From: Bombus terrestris
Lineage: Eukaryota; Arthropoda; Insecta; Hymenoptera; Apidae
Direction of reading: 5' to 3'
Length of the DNA stretch: 64,000 nucleotides
NCBI RefSeq assembly: GCF_910591885.1
Contig: NW_025963555.1
Coordinates: 186,001-250,000 of the forward strand
This document shows positions 51,901-64,000 of this stretch, one piece after another. How positions within the stretch are numbered: the first letter of the stretch is position 1; every line of letters begins with the position of its first letter. The notes beneath the pieces were generated by a model that ran no database searches, was not told the origin of the DNA, and saw only the letters and a program-made list of their open reading frames with translations. A program made the position numbers and the translations under genes.

Positions 51901-54900
51901 GGGCTGGTGCGAATATTTCAATGTCCGTATGTGCCAAACCGTTGATTTTGACACACCTTTACGCGTATCTCGCTCGCTACGCTCGCTCGAAAACCATAGC
52001 CTAACCTAAAACCAATCCATCTTGCGTTCATTATTCGATATTGTGGCGACATATTCCAAATTTGGGAACGTATCGCATCGGATGTGAGATTGGACGAAAT
52101 TTTTACGAGCGAGCGGAGCGAGCGAGCAACGGTCACAATTTCCAAGCTATACATATACCTTATATTGCCTTGCATATATTTCGTGTTACTACCTTATTTT
52201 GTCAGCCATTTCGGACTTCACATTGCACTGTAGTATGAGGAAATAGTACTATTTATGTGAAACTATTCATAAACTGTAAACACTTGTCAGTAGGCAATAG
52301 GATAAAGACTTCCGGCTCCTCGGGCTGGTGCGAATATTTCAATGTCTGTATGTGCCAAACCGTTGGTTTGTGACACACCTTTACGCGTATCTCGCTCGCT
52401 GCGCTCGCTCGAAAACTATAGCCTAACCTAAAACCAATCCATCTTGCGTTCATTATTCGATATGATGGCGACATATTTCGAATTTGCGAACGTGTCGGAT
52501 CGGTTGTGAGGTTGGACAGGATTTTTACGAGCGAGCGGAGCGAGCGAGCAACGATCACAATTTGCAAGCCATACACATACCTTATATTGCCTTGCATATA
52601 TTTCGTGTTATTACCTAATTTTGTCAGACATTTCGGACATCACATTGCACTGTACTATGTGGAAATAGTACTATTTATATGAAACTATTCATAAACTGTA
52701 AACATTTGTCAGTAGGCAATAGGATAAAGACTTCCGTCTCCTCGGGCTGGTGCGAATAATTCAATGTCCGTATGTGCCAAACCGTTGGTTTGTGACACAC
52801 CTTTACGCGTATCTCGCTCGCTGTGCTCGCTCGAAAACTATAGCCTAACCTAAAACCAATCCAAATTGCGTTCATTATTCGATATGGTGGCGACATATTT
52901 CGAATTTGCGAACGTGTCGGATCGGCTGTGAGGTTGGACAGGATTTTTACGAGAGAGCGGAGCGAGCGAGCAACGATCACAATTTCCAAGCTATACATAT
53001 ACCTTAGATTGCCTTCCATATAATTCGTGTTATTACCTAATTTTCACAGACATTTCGGACATCACATTGCACTGTACGATGTGGAAATAGTACCATTTAT
53101 ATGAAACTATTCATAAACTGTAAACATTTGTCAGTAGGCAATAGGATAAAGACCTCCGCCTCCTCGGGCTGGTGCAAATATTTCAATGTCACCATGTGCC
53201 AAACCGTTGGTTTTTGACACACCTTTACGCGTATCTCGCTCGCTGCGCTCGCTCGAAAACTATAGCCTAACCTAAAACCAATCCATCTTGCGTTCATTAT
53301 TCGACATGGTGGCGACATATTTCGAATTTGCGAACGTGTCGGATCGGTTGTGAGGTTGGACAGGATTTTTACGAGCGAGCGGAGCGAGCGAGCTACGATC
53401 ACAATTCGCAAGCCATACACATACCTTATATTGCCTTGCATATATTTCGTGTTATTACCTAATTTTGTCAGACATTTCGGACATCACATTGCACTGTACG
53501 ATGTGGAAATAGTACTACTTATGTGAAACTAGTCATAAACCGTAAACATTTGTCAGTAGGCAATAGGACAAAGACTTCCGGCTCCTCGGGCTGGTGCGAA
53601 TATTTCAATGTCCGTATGTGCCAAACCGTTGATTTTGACACACCTTTAGGCGTATCTCGCTTGCTGCGCTCGCTCTAAAGCTGTAGCCTAACCTAAAACC
53701 AATCCATCTTGCGTTCATTATTCGATATGGTGGCGACATATTTCAAATTTGGGAACGTGTCGGATCGGATGTGAGGTTGGACTAAATTTTTACGAGCGAG
53801 CGGAGTGAGCGAGCAACGGTCACAGTTTCCAAGCTGTACATATACCTTATATTGTCGTGCATATATTTCGTGTTATTACCTTATTTTGACAGCCATTTCG
53901 GACATCACATTGCACTGCAGTATGTGGAAATAGTACTATTTATGTGAAGCTATTCATAAACCGTAAACATTTGTCAGTAGGCAATAGGACAAAGACTTCC
54001 GGCTCCTCGGGCTGGTGCGAATATTTCAATGTCCGTATGTGCCAAACCGTTGGTTAGTGACACACCTTTACGCGTATCTGGCTCGCCGCGCTCGCTCGAA
54101 AATTATAGCCTAACCTAAAACCAATCCATCTTGCGTTCATTATTCGATATGGTGGCGACATATTTCGAATTTGCGAACGTGTCGGAACGGTTGTGAGGTT
54201 GGACTAGATTTTTACGAGCGAGCGGAGCGAGCGAGCAACGATCACAATTTCCAAGCTATACATATACCTTATATTGCCTTGCATATAATTCGTGTTATTA
54301 CCTAATTTTGTCAGACATTTCAGACATCACATTGCACTGTACGATGTGGAAATAGTACTACTTATGTGAAACTATTCATAAACCGTAAACATTTGTCAGT
54401 AGGCAATAGGACAAAGACTTCCGGCTCCTCGGGCTGGTGCGAATATTTCAATGTCCGTATGTGCCAAACCGTTGATTTTGACACACCTTTACGCGTATCT
54501 CGCTCGCTACGCTCGCTCGAAAACCATAGCCTAACCTAAAACCAATCCATCTTGCGTTCATTATTCGATATGGTGGCGACATATTCCAAATTTGGGAACG
54601 TATCGGATCGGATGTGAGGTTGGACTAAATTTTTACGAGCGAGCGGAGCGAGCGAGCAACGGTCACAATTTCCAAGCTATACACATATACCTTATATTGC
54701 CTTGCATATATTTCGTGTTACTACCTTATTTTGTCAGCCATTTCGGACATCACATTGCACTGTAGTATGAGGAAATAGTACTATTTATGTGAAACTATTC
54801 ATAAACTGTAAACACTTGTCAGTAGGCAATAGGATAAAGACTTCCGGCTCCTCGGGCTGGTGCGAATATTTCAATGTCTGTATGTGCCAAACCGTTGGTT

Positions 54901-56519
54901 TGTGACACACCTTTACGCGTATCTCGCTCGCTGCGCTCGCTCGAAAACTATAGCCTAACCTAAAACCAATCCATCTTGCGTTCATTATACGATATGGTGG
55001 CGACATATTTCGAATTTGCGAACGTATCGGAACGGTTGTAAGGTTGGACTAGATTTTTACGAGCGAGCGGAGCGAGCGAGCAACGATTACAATTTCCAAG
55101 CTATACATATACCTTATATTGCCTTGCATATAATTCGTGTTATTACCTAATTTTGTCAGACATTTCGGACATCACATTGCACTGTACGATGCGGAAATAG
55201 TACTATTTATGTGGAACTATTCATAAACTGTATACATTTGTCAGTAGGCAATAGGATAAACACTACCGGCGCCTCGGGCTGGTGCGAATATTTGAATGTC
55301 CCAATGAGCCAAACCGATGGACTGTGACACACCTTTACGCGTATCTCGCTTGCTGCGATCGCTCTAAAGCTGTAGTCTAACCTAAAACCAATCCATCTTG
55401 CGTTCATTATTCGATATGGTGGCGACATATTTCAATTTTGGGAACGTGTCGGATCGGATGTGAGGTTGGACTAAATTTTTACGAGCGAGCGGAGTGAGCG
55501 AGCAACGGTCACAGTTTCCAAGCTGTACATATACCTTATATTGTCTTGCATATATTTCGTGTTATTACCTTATTTTGACAGCCATTTCGGACATCACATT
55601 GCACTGTAGTATGTGGAAATAGTACTATTTATGTGAAACTATTCATAAACTGTAAACATTTGTCAGTGGGCAATAGGATAAAGACTTCCGGCTCCTCGGG
55701 CTGGTGCGAATATTTCAATGTCCGTATGTGCCAAACCGTTGGTTTTTGACACACCTTTACGCGTATCTCGCTCGCTGCGCTCGCTCGAAAACTATAGCCT
55801 AACCTAAAACCAATCCATCTTGCGTTCATTATTCGATATGGTGGCAACATATTTCGAATTTGCGAACATGCCGGATCGGTTGTGAGGTTGGACAGGAATT
55901 TTACGAGCGAGCGGAGCGAGCGAGCAACGATCACAATTTGCAAGCCATACACATACCTTATATTGCCTTGCATATATTTCGTGTTATTACCTAATTTTGT
56001 CAGACATTTCGGACATCACATTGCACTGTACGATGTGGAAATAGTACTACTTATGTGAAACTATTCATAAACCGTAAACATTTGTCAGTAGGCAATAGGA
56101 CAAAGACTTCCTGCTCCCCGGGCTGGTGCGAATATTTCAATGTCCGTATGAGCCAAACCGTTGATTTTGACACACCTTTACGCGTATCTCGCTCGCTGCG
56201 CTCGCTCGAAAGCTGTAGCCTAACCTAAAACCAATCCCTCTTGCGTTCATTATTCGATATGGTGGCGACATATTTCGAATTTGCGAACGTGTCGGATCGG
56301 TTGTGAGGTTGGACAGGATTTTTACGAGCGAGCGGAGCGAGCGAGCAACGATCACAATTTGCAAGCCATACACATACCTTATATTGCCTTGCATATATTT
56401 CGTGTTATTACCTAATTTTGTCAGACATTTCGGACATCACATTGCACTGTACGATGTGGAAATAGTACTACTTATGTGAAACTATTCATAAACCGTAAAC
56501 ATTTGTCAGTAGGCAATAG
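48927..56519. repeat. 18-mer higher-order repeat, copy 3 (M117-M134, 7593 bp)
   Basis: Anchors at 48927, 49348, 49770, 50192, 50615, 51037, 51458, 51880, 52301, 52723, 53145, 53567, 53988, 54410, 54833, 55255, 55677 and 56099. The first seven match the 11-mer copy at 4640 bp, sharing ACACCTCCCGCG (1-bp deletion, about 51111 and 46471). The whole run matches copy 1 at 12233 bp, including GGTTAGTGAC (about 54052) and the CA insertion (about 54678). It therefore retains the seven monomers that the middle copy lacks. Confidence 0.88.
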
Positions 56520-59500
56520 GACAAAGACTTCCGGCTCCTCGGGCTGGTGCGAATATTTCAATGTCCGTATGTGCCAAACCGTTGATTTTGACACACCTTT
56601 ACGCGTATCTCGCTCGCTACGCTCGCTCGAAAACCATAGCCTAACCTAAAACCAATCCATCTTGCGTTCATTATTCGATATTGTGGCGACATATTCCAAA
56701 TTTGGGAACGTATCCTATCGGATGTGAGATTGGACGAAATTTTTACGAGCGAGCGGAGCGAGCGAGCAACGGTCACAATTTCCAAGCTATACATATACCT
56801 TATATTGCCTTGCAAATATTTCGTGTTACTACCTTATTTTGTCAGCCATTTCGGACATCACAGTGCACTGTAGTATGAGGAAATAGTACTATTTATGTGA
56901 AACTATTCACAAACTGTAAACACTTGTCAGTAGGCAATAGGATAAAGACTTCAGGCTCCTCGGGCTGGTGCGAATAATTCAATGTCCGTATGTGCCAAAC
57001 CGTTGGTTTGTGACACACCTTTACGCGTATCTCGCTCGCTGTGCTCGCTCGAAAAATATAGCCTAACCTAAAACCAATCCAAATTGCGTTCATTATTCGA
57101 TATGGTGGCGACATATTTCGAATTTGCGAACGTGTCGGATCGGTTGTGAGGTTGGACAGGATTTTTACGAGAGAGCGGAGCGAGCGAGCAACGATCACAA
57201 TTTCCAAGCTATACATATGCCTTAGATTGCATTCCATATAATTCGTGTTATTACCTAATTTTGACAGACATTTCGGACATCACATTGCACTGTACGATGT
57301 GGAAATAGTACCATTTATATGAAACTATTCATAAACTGTAAACATTTGTCAGTAGGCAATAGGATAAAGACCTCCGCCTCCTCGGGCTGGTGCAAATATT
57401 TCAATGTCACCATGTGCCAAACCGTTGGATTGTGACACACCTCTCCGCGTCCCTCGCTCGCCATGCTCGCTCGAAAACTATAGCCTAACCTAAAACCAAT
57501 CCATCTTGCGTTCATTATACGATATGGTGGCGACATATTTCGAATTTGCGAACGTATCGGAACGGTTGTAAGGTTGGACTAGATTTTTACGAGCGAGCGG
57601 AGCGAGCGAGCAACGATTACAATTTCCAAGCTATACATATACCTTATATTGCCTTGCATATAATTCGTGTTATTACCTAATTTTGTCAGACATTTCGGAC
57701 ATCACATTGCACTGTACGATGCGGAAATAGTACTATTTATGTGGAACTATTCATAAACTGTATACATTTGTCAGTAGGCAATAGGATAAACACTACCGGC
57801 GCCTCGGGCTGGTGCGAATATTTGAATGTCCCAATGAGCCAAACCGATGGACTGTGACACACCTTTACGCGTATCTCGCTTGCTGCGCTCGCTCTAAAGC
57901 TGTAGTCTAACCTAAAACCAATCCATCTTGCGTTCATTATTCGATATGGTGGCGACATATTTCAATTTTGGGAACGTGTCGGATCGGATGTGAGGTTGGA
58001 CTAAATTTTTACGAGCGAGCGGAGTGAGCGAGCAACGGTCACAGTTTCCAAGCTGTACATATACCTTATATTGTCTTGCATATATTTCGTGTTATTACCT
58101 TATTTTGACAGCCATTTCGGACATCACATTGCACTGTAGTATGTGGAAATAGTACTATTTATGTGAAACTATTCATAAACTGTAAACATTTGTCAGTAGG
58201 CAATAGGATAAAGACTTCCGGCTCCTCGGGCTGGTGCGAATATTTCAATGTCCGTATGTGCCAAACCGTTGGTTTTTGACACACCTTTACGCGTATCTCG
58301 CTCGCTGCGCTCGCTCGAAAACTATAGCCTAACCTAAAACCAATCCATCTTGCGTTCATTATTCGATATGGTGGCAACATATTTCGAATTTGCGAACATG
58401 CCGGATCGGTTGTGAGGTTGGACAGGAATTTTACGAGCGAGCGGAGCGAGCGAGCAACGATCACAATTTGCAAGCCATACACATACCTTATAATGCCTTG
58501 CATATATTTCGTGTTATTACCTAATTTTGTCAGACATTTCGGACATCACATTGCACTGTACGATGTGGAAATAGTACTACTTATGTGAAACTATTCATAA
58601 ACCGTAAACATTTGTCAGTAGGCAATAGGACAAAGACTTCCTGCTCCTCGGGCTGGTGCGAATATTTCAATGTCCGTATGTGCCAAACCGTTGATTTTGA
58701 CACACCTTTACGCGTATCTCGCTCGCTACGCTTGCTCGAAAACCATAGCCTAACTTAAAACCAATCCATCTTGCGTTCATTATTCGATATGGTGGCGACA
58801 TATTACAAATTTGGGAACGTATCGGATCGGATGTGAGGTTGGACTAAATTTTTACGAGCGAGCGGAGCGAGCGAGCAACGGTCACAATTTCCAAGCTATA
58901 CATATACCTTATATTGCCTTGCATATATTTCGTGTTATTACCAATTTTTGTCAGCCATTTCGGACATCACATTGCACTGTGGTATGTGGAAATAGTACTA
59001 TTTATGTGAAGCTATTCATAAACTGTAAACATTTGTCAGTAGGCAATAGGACAAAGACTTCCGGCTCCTCGGGCTGGTGCAAATATTTCAATGTCCCCAT
59101 GTGCCAAACCGTTGGATTGTGACACACCTTTACGCGTATCTCGCTCGCTGCGCTCGCTCGAAAGCTGTAGCCTAACCTAAAACCAATCCCTCTTGCGTTC
59201 ATTATTCGATATGGTGGCGACTTATTTCAAAATTGCGAACGTGTCGGATCGGTTGTGAGGTTGGACAGGATTTTTACGAGAGAGCGGAGCGAGCGAGCAA
59301 CGATCACAATTTCCAAGCTATACATATACCTTAGATTGCCTTGCACATAATTCGTGTTATTACCTAATTTTGTCAGACATTTCGGACATCACATTGCACT
59401 GTACGATGTGGAAATAGTACCATTTATATGAAACTATTCATAAACTGTAAACATTTGTCAGTAGGCAACAGGACAAAGACTTCCGGCTCCTCGGGCTGGT

Positions 59501-60924
59501 GCGAATATTTCAATGTCCGTATGTGCCAAACCGTTGGTTTTTGACACACCTTTACGCGTATCTCGCTCGCTGCGCTCGCTCGAAAACTATAACCTAACCT
59601 AAAACCAATCCATCTTCCGTTCATTATTCGATATGGTGGCGACATATTTCAAATTTGGGAACGTGTCGGATCGGATGTGAGGTTGGACTAAATTTTTACG
59701 AGCGAGCGAAGCGAGCGAGCAACGATCACAATTTGCAAGCCATACACATACCTTATATTGCCTTGCATATATTTCGTGTTATTACCTAATTTTGTCAGAC
59801 ATTTCGGACATCACATTGCACTGTGGTATGTGGAAATAGTACTATTTATGTGAAGCTATTCATAAACCGTAAACATTTGTCAGTAGGCAATAGGACAAAG
59901 ACTTCCGCCTCCTCGGGCTGGTGCAAATATTTCAATGTCACCATGTGCCAAACCGTTGGATGGTGACACACCTTTACGCGTATCTCGCTCGCTGCGCTCG
60001 CTCGAAAGCTGTAGCCTAACCTAAAACCAATCCCTCTTGCGTTCATTATTCGATATGGTGGCGACATATTTCGAATTTGCGAACGTGTCGGATCGGTTGT
60101 GAGGTTGGACAGGATTTTTACGAGCGGGCGGAGCGAGCGAGCAACGATCACAATTTGCAAGCCATACACATACCTTATATTGAATTGCATATATTTCGTG
60201 TTATTACCTAATTTTGTCAGACATTTCGGACATCACATTGCACTGTACGATGTGGAAATAGTACTACTTATGTGAAACTATTCATAAACCGTAAACATTT
60301 GTCAGTAGGCAATAGGACAAAGACTTCCGCCTCCTCGGGCTGGTGCGAATATTTCAATGTCCGTATGTGCCAAACCGTTGATTTTGACACAGCTTTACGT
60401 GTATCTCGCTCGCTACGCTCGCTCGAAAACCATAGCCTATCCTAAAACCAATCCATCTTGCGTTCATTATTCGATATTGTGGCGACATATTCCAAATTTG
60501 GGAACGTATCGGATCGGATGTGAGATTGGACGAAATTTTTACGAGCGAGCGGAGCGAGCGAGCAACGGTCACAATTTCCAAGCTATACATATACCTTATA
60601 TTGCCTTGCATATATTTCGTGTTACTACCATATTTTGTCAGCCATTTCGGACATCACAGTGCACTGTAGTATGAGGAAATAGTACTATTTATGTGAAACT
60701 ATTCATAAACTGTAAACACTTGTCAGTAGGCAATAGGATAAAGACTTCCGGCTCCTCGGGCTGGTGCGAATATTTCAATGTCTGTATGTGCCAAACCGTT
60801 GGTTTGTGACACACCTTTACGCGTATCTCGCTCGCTGCGCTCGCTCGAAAACTATAGCCTAACCTAAAACCAATCCATCTTGCGTTCATTATTCGATATG
60901 ATGGCGACATATTTCGAATTTGCG
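56520..60924. repeat. Mosaic monomers M135-M145
   Basis: Anchors at 56520, 56941, 57363, 57785, 58207, 58629, 59050, 59472, 59894, 60316 and 60737. M135 (N type) is followed directly by a GAATAATTC monomer; the TGTATG monomer that normally follows is missing. M137 joins a type-c head to an ordinary tail. M138-M139 duplicate 55255-56098 at an offset of 2530 bp. M142 (ATCTTCCGTTC) resembles the 30364 and 34161 monomers. M144-M145 restore the N plus TGTATG pair. No single period covers the stretch. Confidence 0.8.
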
Positions 60925-62773
60925 AACGTGTCGGATCGGTTGTGAGGTTGGACAGGATTTTTACGAGCGAGCGGAGCGAGCGAGCAACGATCACAATTTG
61001 CAAGCCATACACATACCTTATATTGCCTTGCATATATTTCGTGTTATTACCTAATTTTGTCAGACATTTCGGACATCACATTGCACTGTACTATGTGGAA
61101 ATAGTACTATTTATATGAAACTATTCATAAACTGTAAACATTTGTCAGTAGGCAATAGGATAAAGACTTCCGGCTCCTCGGGCTGGTGCGAATAATTCAA
61201 TGTCCGTATGTGCCAAACCGTTGGTTTGTGACACACCTTTACGCGTATCTCGCTCGCTGTGCTCGCTCGAAAAATATAGCCTAACCTAAAACCAATCCAA
61301 ATTGCGTTCATTATTCGATATGGTGGCGACATATTTCGAATTTGCGAACGTGTCGGATCGGTTGTGAGGTTGGACAGGATTTTTACGAGAGAGCGGAGCG
61401 AGCGAGCAACGATCACAATTTCCAAGCTATACATATGCCTTAGATTGCCTTCCATATAATTCGTGTAATTACCTAATTTTGACAGACATTTCGGACATCA
61501 CATTGCACTGTACGATGTGGAAATAGTACCATTTATATGAAACTATTCATAAACTGTAAACATTTGTCAGGAGGCAATAGGATAGAGACCTCCGCCTCCT
61601 CGGGCTGGTGCAAATATTTCAATGTCACCATGTGCCAAACCGTTGGATTGTGACACACCTCTCCGCGTCCCTCGCTCGCCATGCTCGCTCGAAAGCTGTA
61701 GCCTAACCTAAAACCAATCCCTCTTGCGTTAGTCATTCGACATGGAGGCGACTTATTTCAAATTTGCGAACGTGTGGGACGGTTGTGAGGTTGGACAGGA
61801 TTTTTACGAGCGAGCGGAGCGAGCGAGCAACGATCACAATTTGCAAGCCATACACATACCTTATATTGCCTTGCATATATTTCGTGTTATTACCTAATTT
61901 TGTCAGACATTTCGGACATCACATTGCACTGTACTATGTGGAAATAGTACTATTTATATGAAACTATTCATAAACTGTAAACATTTGTCAGTAGGCAATA
62001 GGATAAAGACTTCCGGCTCCTCGGGCTGGTGCGAATAATTCAATGTCCGTATGTGCCAAACCGTTGGTTTGTGACACACCTTTACGCGTATCTCGCTCGC
62101 TGTGCTCGCTCGAAAAATATAGCCTAACCTAAAACCAATCCAAATTGCGTTCATTATTCGATATGGTGGCGACATATTTCGAATTTGCGAACGTGTCGGA
62201 TCGGTTGTGAGGTTGGACAGGATTTTTACGAGAGAGCGGAGCGAGCGAGCAACGATCACAATTTCCAAGCTATACATATGCCTTAGATTGCCTTCCATAT
62301 AATTCGTGTAATTACCTAATTTTGACAGACATTTCGGACATCACATTGCACTGTACGATGTGGAAATAGTACCATTTATATGAAACTATTCATAAACTGT
62401 AAACATTTGTCAGGAGGCAATAGGATAGAGACCTCCGCCTCCTCGGGCTGGTGCAAATATTTCAATGTCAACATGTGCCAAACCGTTGGATTGTGACACA
62501 CCTCTCCGCGTCCCTCGCTCGCCATGCTCGCTCGAAAGCTGTAGCCTAACCTAAAACCAATCCCTCTTGCGTTAGTCATTCGACATGGAGGCGACTTATT
62601 TCAAATTTGCGAACGTGTGGGACGGTTGTGAGGTTGGACAGGATTTTTACGAGCGAGCGGAGCGAGCGAGCAACGATCACAATTTGCAAGCCATACACAT
62701 ATCTTATATTGCCTTGCATATATTTCGTGTTATTACCTAACTTTGTCAGACATTTCGGACATCACATTGCACT
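60925..62773. repeat. Young 843-bp dimer duplication (two copies plus a partial third)
   Basis: About 60925-61767 is repeated at about 61768-62610, and the match continues for roughly another 160 bp. The unit is a GAATAATTC monomer (61159, 62002) plus a type-c monomer (61581, 62424). Two complete copies share rare changes: GTCAGGAGGCAATAGG, GGATAGAGACCTCC, GTGTGTAATTACC-like CGTGTAATTACC, CATATGCCTTAG, and GTGTGGGACGG in place of GTGTCGGATCGG. I saw only a handful of differences between them, for example GTCACCATG (about 61624) against GTCAACATG (about 62467). Confidence 0.85.
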
Positions 62774-64000
62774 GTACGATGTGGAAATAGTACCATTTAT
62801 ATGAAACTATTCATAAACTGTAAACATTTGTCAGTAGGCAATAGGATAAAGACCTCCGCCTCCTCGGGCTGGTGCAAATATTTCAATGTCACCATGTGCC
62901 AAACCGTTGGTTTTTGACACACCTTTACGCGTATCTCGCTCGCTGCGCTCGCTCGAAAACTATAGCCTAACCTAAAACCAATCCATCTTGCGTTCATTAT
63001 TCGATATGGTGGCAACATATTTCGAATTTGCGAACGTGTCGGATCGGTTGTGAGGTTGGACAGGATTTTTACGAGCGAGCGGAGCGAGCGAGCTACGATC
63101 ACAATTCGCAAGCCATACACATACCTTATATTGCCTTGCATATATTTCGTGTTATTACCTAATTTTGTCAGACATTTCGGACATCACATTGCACTGTACG
63201 ATGTGGAAATAGTACTACTTATGTGAAACTAGTCATAAACCGTAAACATTTGTCAGTAGGCAATAGGACAAAGACTTCCGGCTCCTCGGGCTGGTGCGAA
63301 TATTTCAATGTCCGTATGTGCCAAACCGTTGGTTAGTGACACACCTTTACGCGTATCTGGCTCGCCGCGCTCGCTCGAAAATTATAGCCTAACCTAAAAC
63401 CAATCCATCTTGCGTTCATTATTCGATATGGTGGCGACATATTTCGAATTTGCGAACGTGTCGGAACGGTTGTGAGGTTGGACTAGATTTTTACGAGCGA
63501 GCGGAGCGAGCGAGCAACGATCACAATTTCCAAGCTATACATATACCTTATATTGCCTTGCATATAATTCGTGTTATTACCTAATTTTGTCAGACATTTC
63601 AGACATCACATTGCACTGTACGATGTGGAAATAGTACTACTTATGTGAAACTATTCATAAACCGTAAACATTTGTCAGTAGGCAATAGGACAAAGACTTC
63701 CGGCTCCTCGGGCTGGTGCGAATATTTCAATGTCCGTATGTGCCAAACCGTTGATTTTGACACACCTTTACGCGTATCTCGCTCGCTACGCTCGCTCGAA
63801 AACCATAGCCTAACCTAAAACCAATCCATCTTGCGTTCATTATTCGATATGGTGGCGACATATTCCAAATTTGGGAACGTATCGGATCGGATGTGAGGTT
63901 GGACTAAATTTTTACGAGCGAGCGGAGCGAGCGAGCAACGGTCACAATTTCCAAGCTATACACATATACCTTATATTGCCTTGCATATATTTCGTGTTAC
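62774..64000. repeat. Partial further copy of the 18-mer segment (M150-M152)
   Basis: M150 (62845) and the start of M151 match 53145-53530 at an offset of 9700 bp, including AACTAGTCATAAACC (about 63226). From about 63330 the best match is at 9279 bp, with GGTTAGTGAC, CTGGCTCGCCGCG, ACATTTCAGACATC (about 63595) and the CA insertion (about 63956). One monomer, the GGCGTATCTCGCTTGC type at 53567, is therefore missing here. The window ends inside M152 with the array still running. Confidence 0.82.

Larger units (their letters stand above)
1..64000. repeat. Satellite DNA array, ~422-bp monomer, ~152 tandem copies
   Basis: The same ~422-bp sequence recurs head to tail from the first to the last base, always in the same orientation. 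Anchors (GATAAAGACTTCC or GACAAAGACTTCC) are spaced 420-423 bp; examples are 1, 423, 845, 1267, 1689, 2111, 2532, 2954, and at the end 62845, 63267 and 63689. No interruption by unrelated sequence was found. Monomers differ by point changes, 1-2-bp indels and exchanged blocks, and form several recognisable types arranged in higher-order repeats. Moderately AT-rich sequence alternates with two CpG-dense CGAG/CTCG tracts per monomer. Organisation and length identify eukaryotic satellite DNA. I do not recognise the family by name. No gene is supported anywhere in the window. Confidence 0.98.

Noticed and set aside
1..64000. CRISPR array
   Set aside because: The repeated unit is the whole ~422 bp with no unique spacers between repeats, and no cas-like genes are present.
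1..64000. Ribosomal DNA intergenic spacer repeats or tRNA clusters
   Set aside because: No rRNA sequence was recognised on either strand, and no tRNA cloverleaf or internal A/B-box pair was recognised. The window never leaves the array.

Overview
The whole 64-kb window is satellite DNA. It is one uninterrupted head-to-tail tandem array with a period of about 422 bp. Using the string beginning GATAAAGACTTCC or GACAAAGACTTCC as an arbitrary anchor, I place monomer starts from 1 (M1) to 63689 (M152). That makes 151 full monomers and one cut off by the window end, with a mean period of about 421.8 bp. I see no unique flanking sequence, no intact mobile element, no RNA gene and no credible protein-coding gene. 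The many 60-114-codon open frames on both strands are monomer-phased by-products of the repeat: 422 is not a multiple of 3 and every frame closes within about one monomer.

Organism: a eukaryote, because long homogenised satellite arrays with higher-order structure are a eukaryotic heterochromatin feature. Nearly every monomer carries CCTAACCTAA, two units of the TTAGG-type telomere repeat common in arthropods. That is weakly suggestive of an insect or other arthropod and is not proof. A pericentromeric, subtelomeric or sex/B-chromosome location would fit, but nothing here decides it.

Monomer architecture: each monomer has two axes of dyad symmetry about half a period apart. Axis 1 (anchor +167) is the centre of a long imperfect inverted repeat. 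Its arms carry a CTCG-type tract on the left (anchor +90 to +110) and its near-perfect reverse complement, a CGAG-type tract, on the right (anchor +227 to +248). Axis 2 (60 bp upstream of the next anchor) is a 14-bp palindrome, AAATAGTACTATTT. The monomer therefore looks like two diverged copies of a ~211-bp half-unit in opposite orientation.

Layout. 1-11.0 kb: higher-order repeats (HORs) of 7 monomers (2953 bp) and 8 monomers (3374 bp), with an 844-bp dimer nested inside. 11.0-25.3 kb: a mosaic zone with segmental duplications at offsets of 2108, 2529 and 5480 bp. 25.3-37.5 kb: a 5-mer (2109 bp) present twice, then a 9-mer (3797 bp) present twice; the 9-mer is the 5-mer with four monomers added. 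36.7-56.5 kb: three large HOR copies of 18, 11 and 18 monomers (7594, 4640 and 7593 bp), the middle one lacking exactly seven monomers. 56.5-64 kb: a mosaic of pieces from all earlier zones, with a very young 843-bp dimer duplication at about 60.9-62.8 kb. All large offsets are whole numbers of monomers, and junctions fall inside hybrid monomers. This is the signature of unequal exchange and conversion between in-register repeats.
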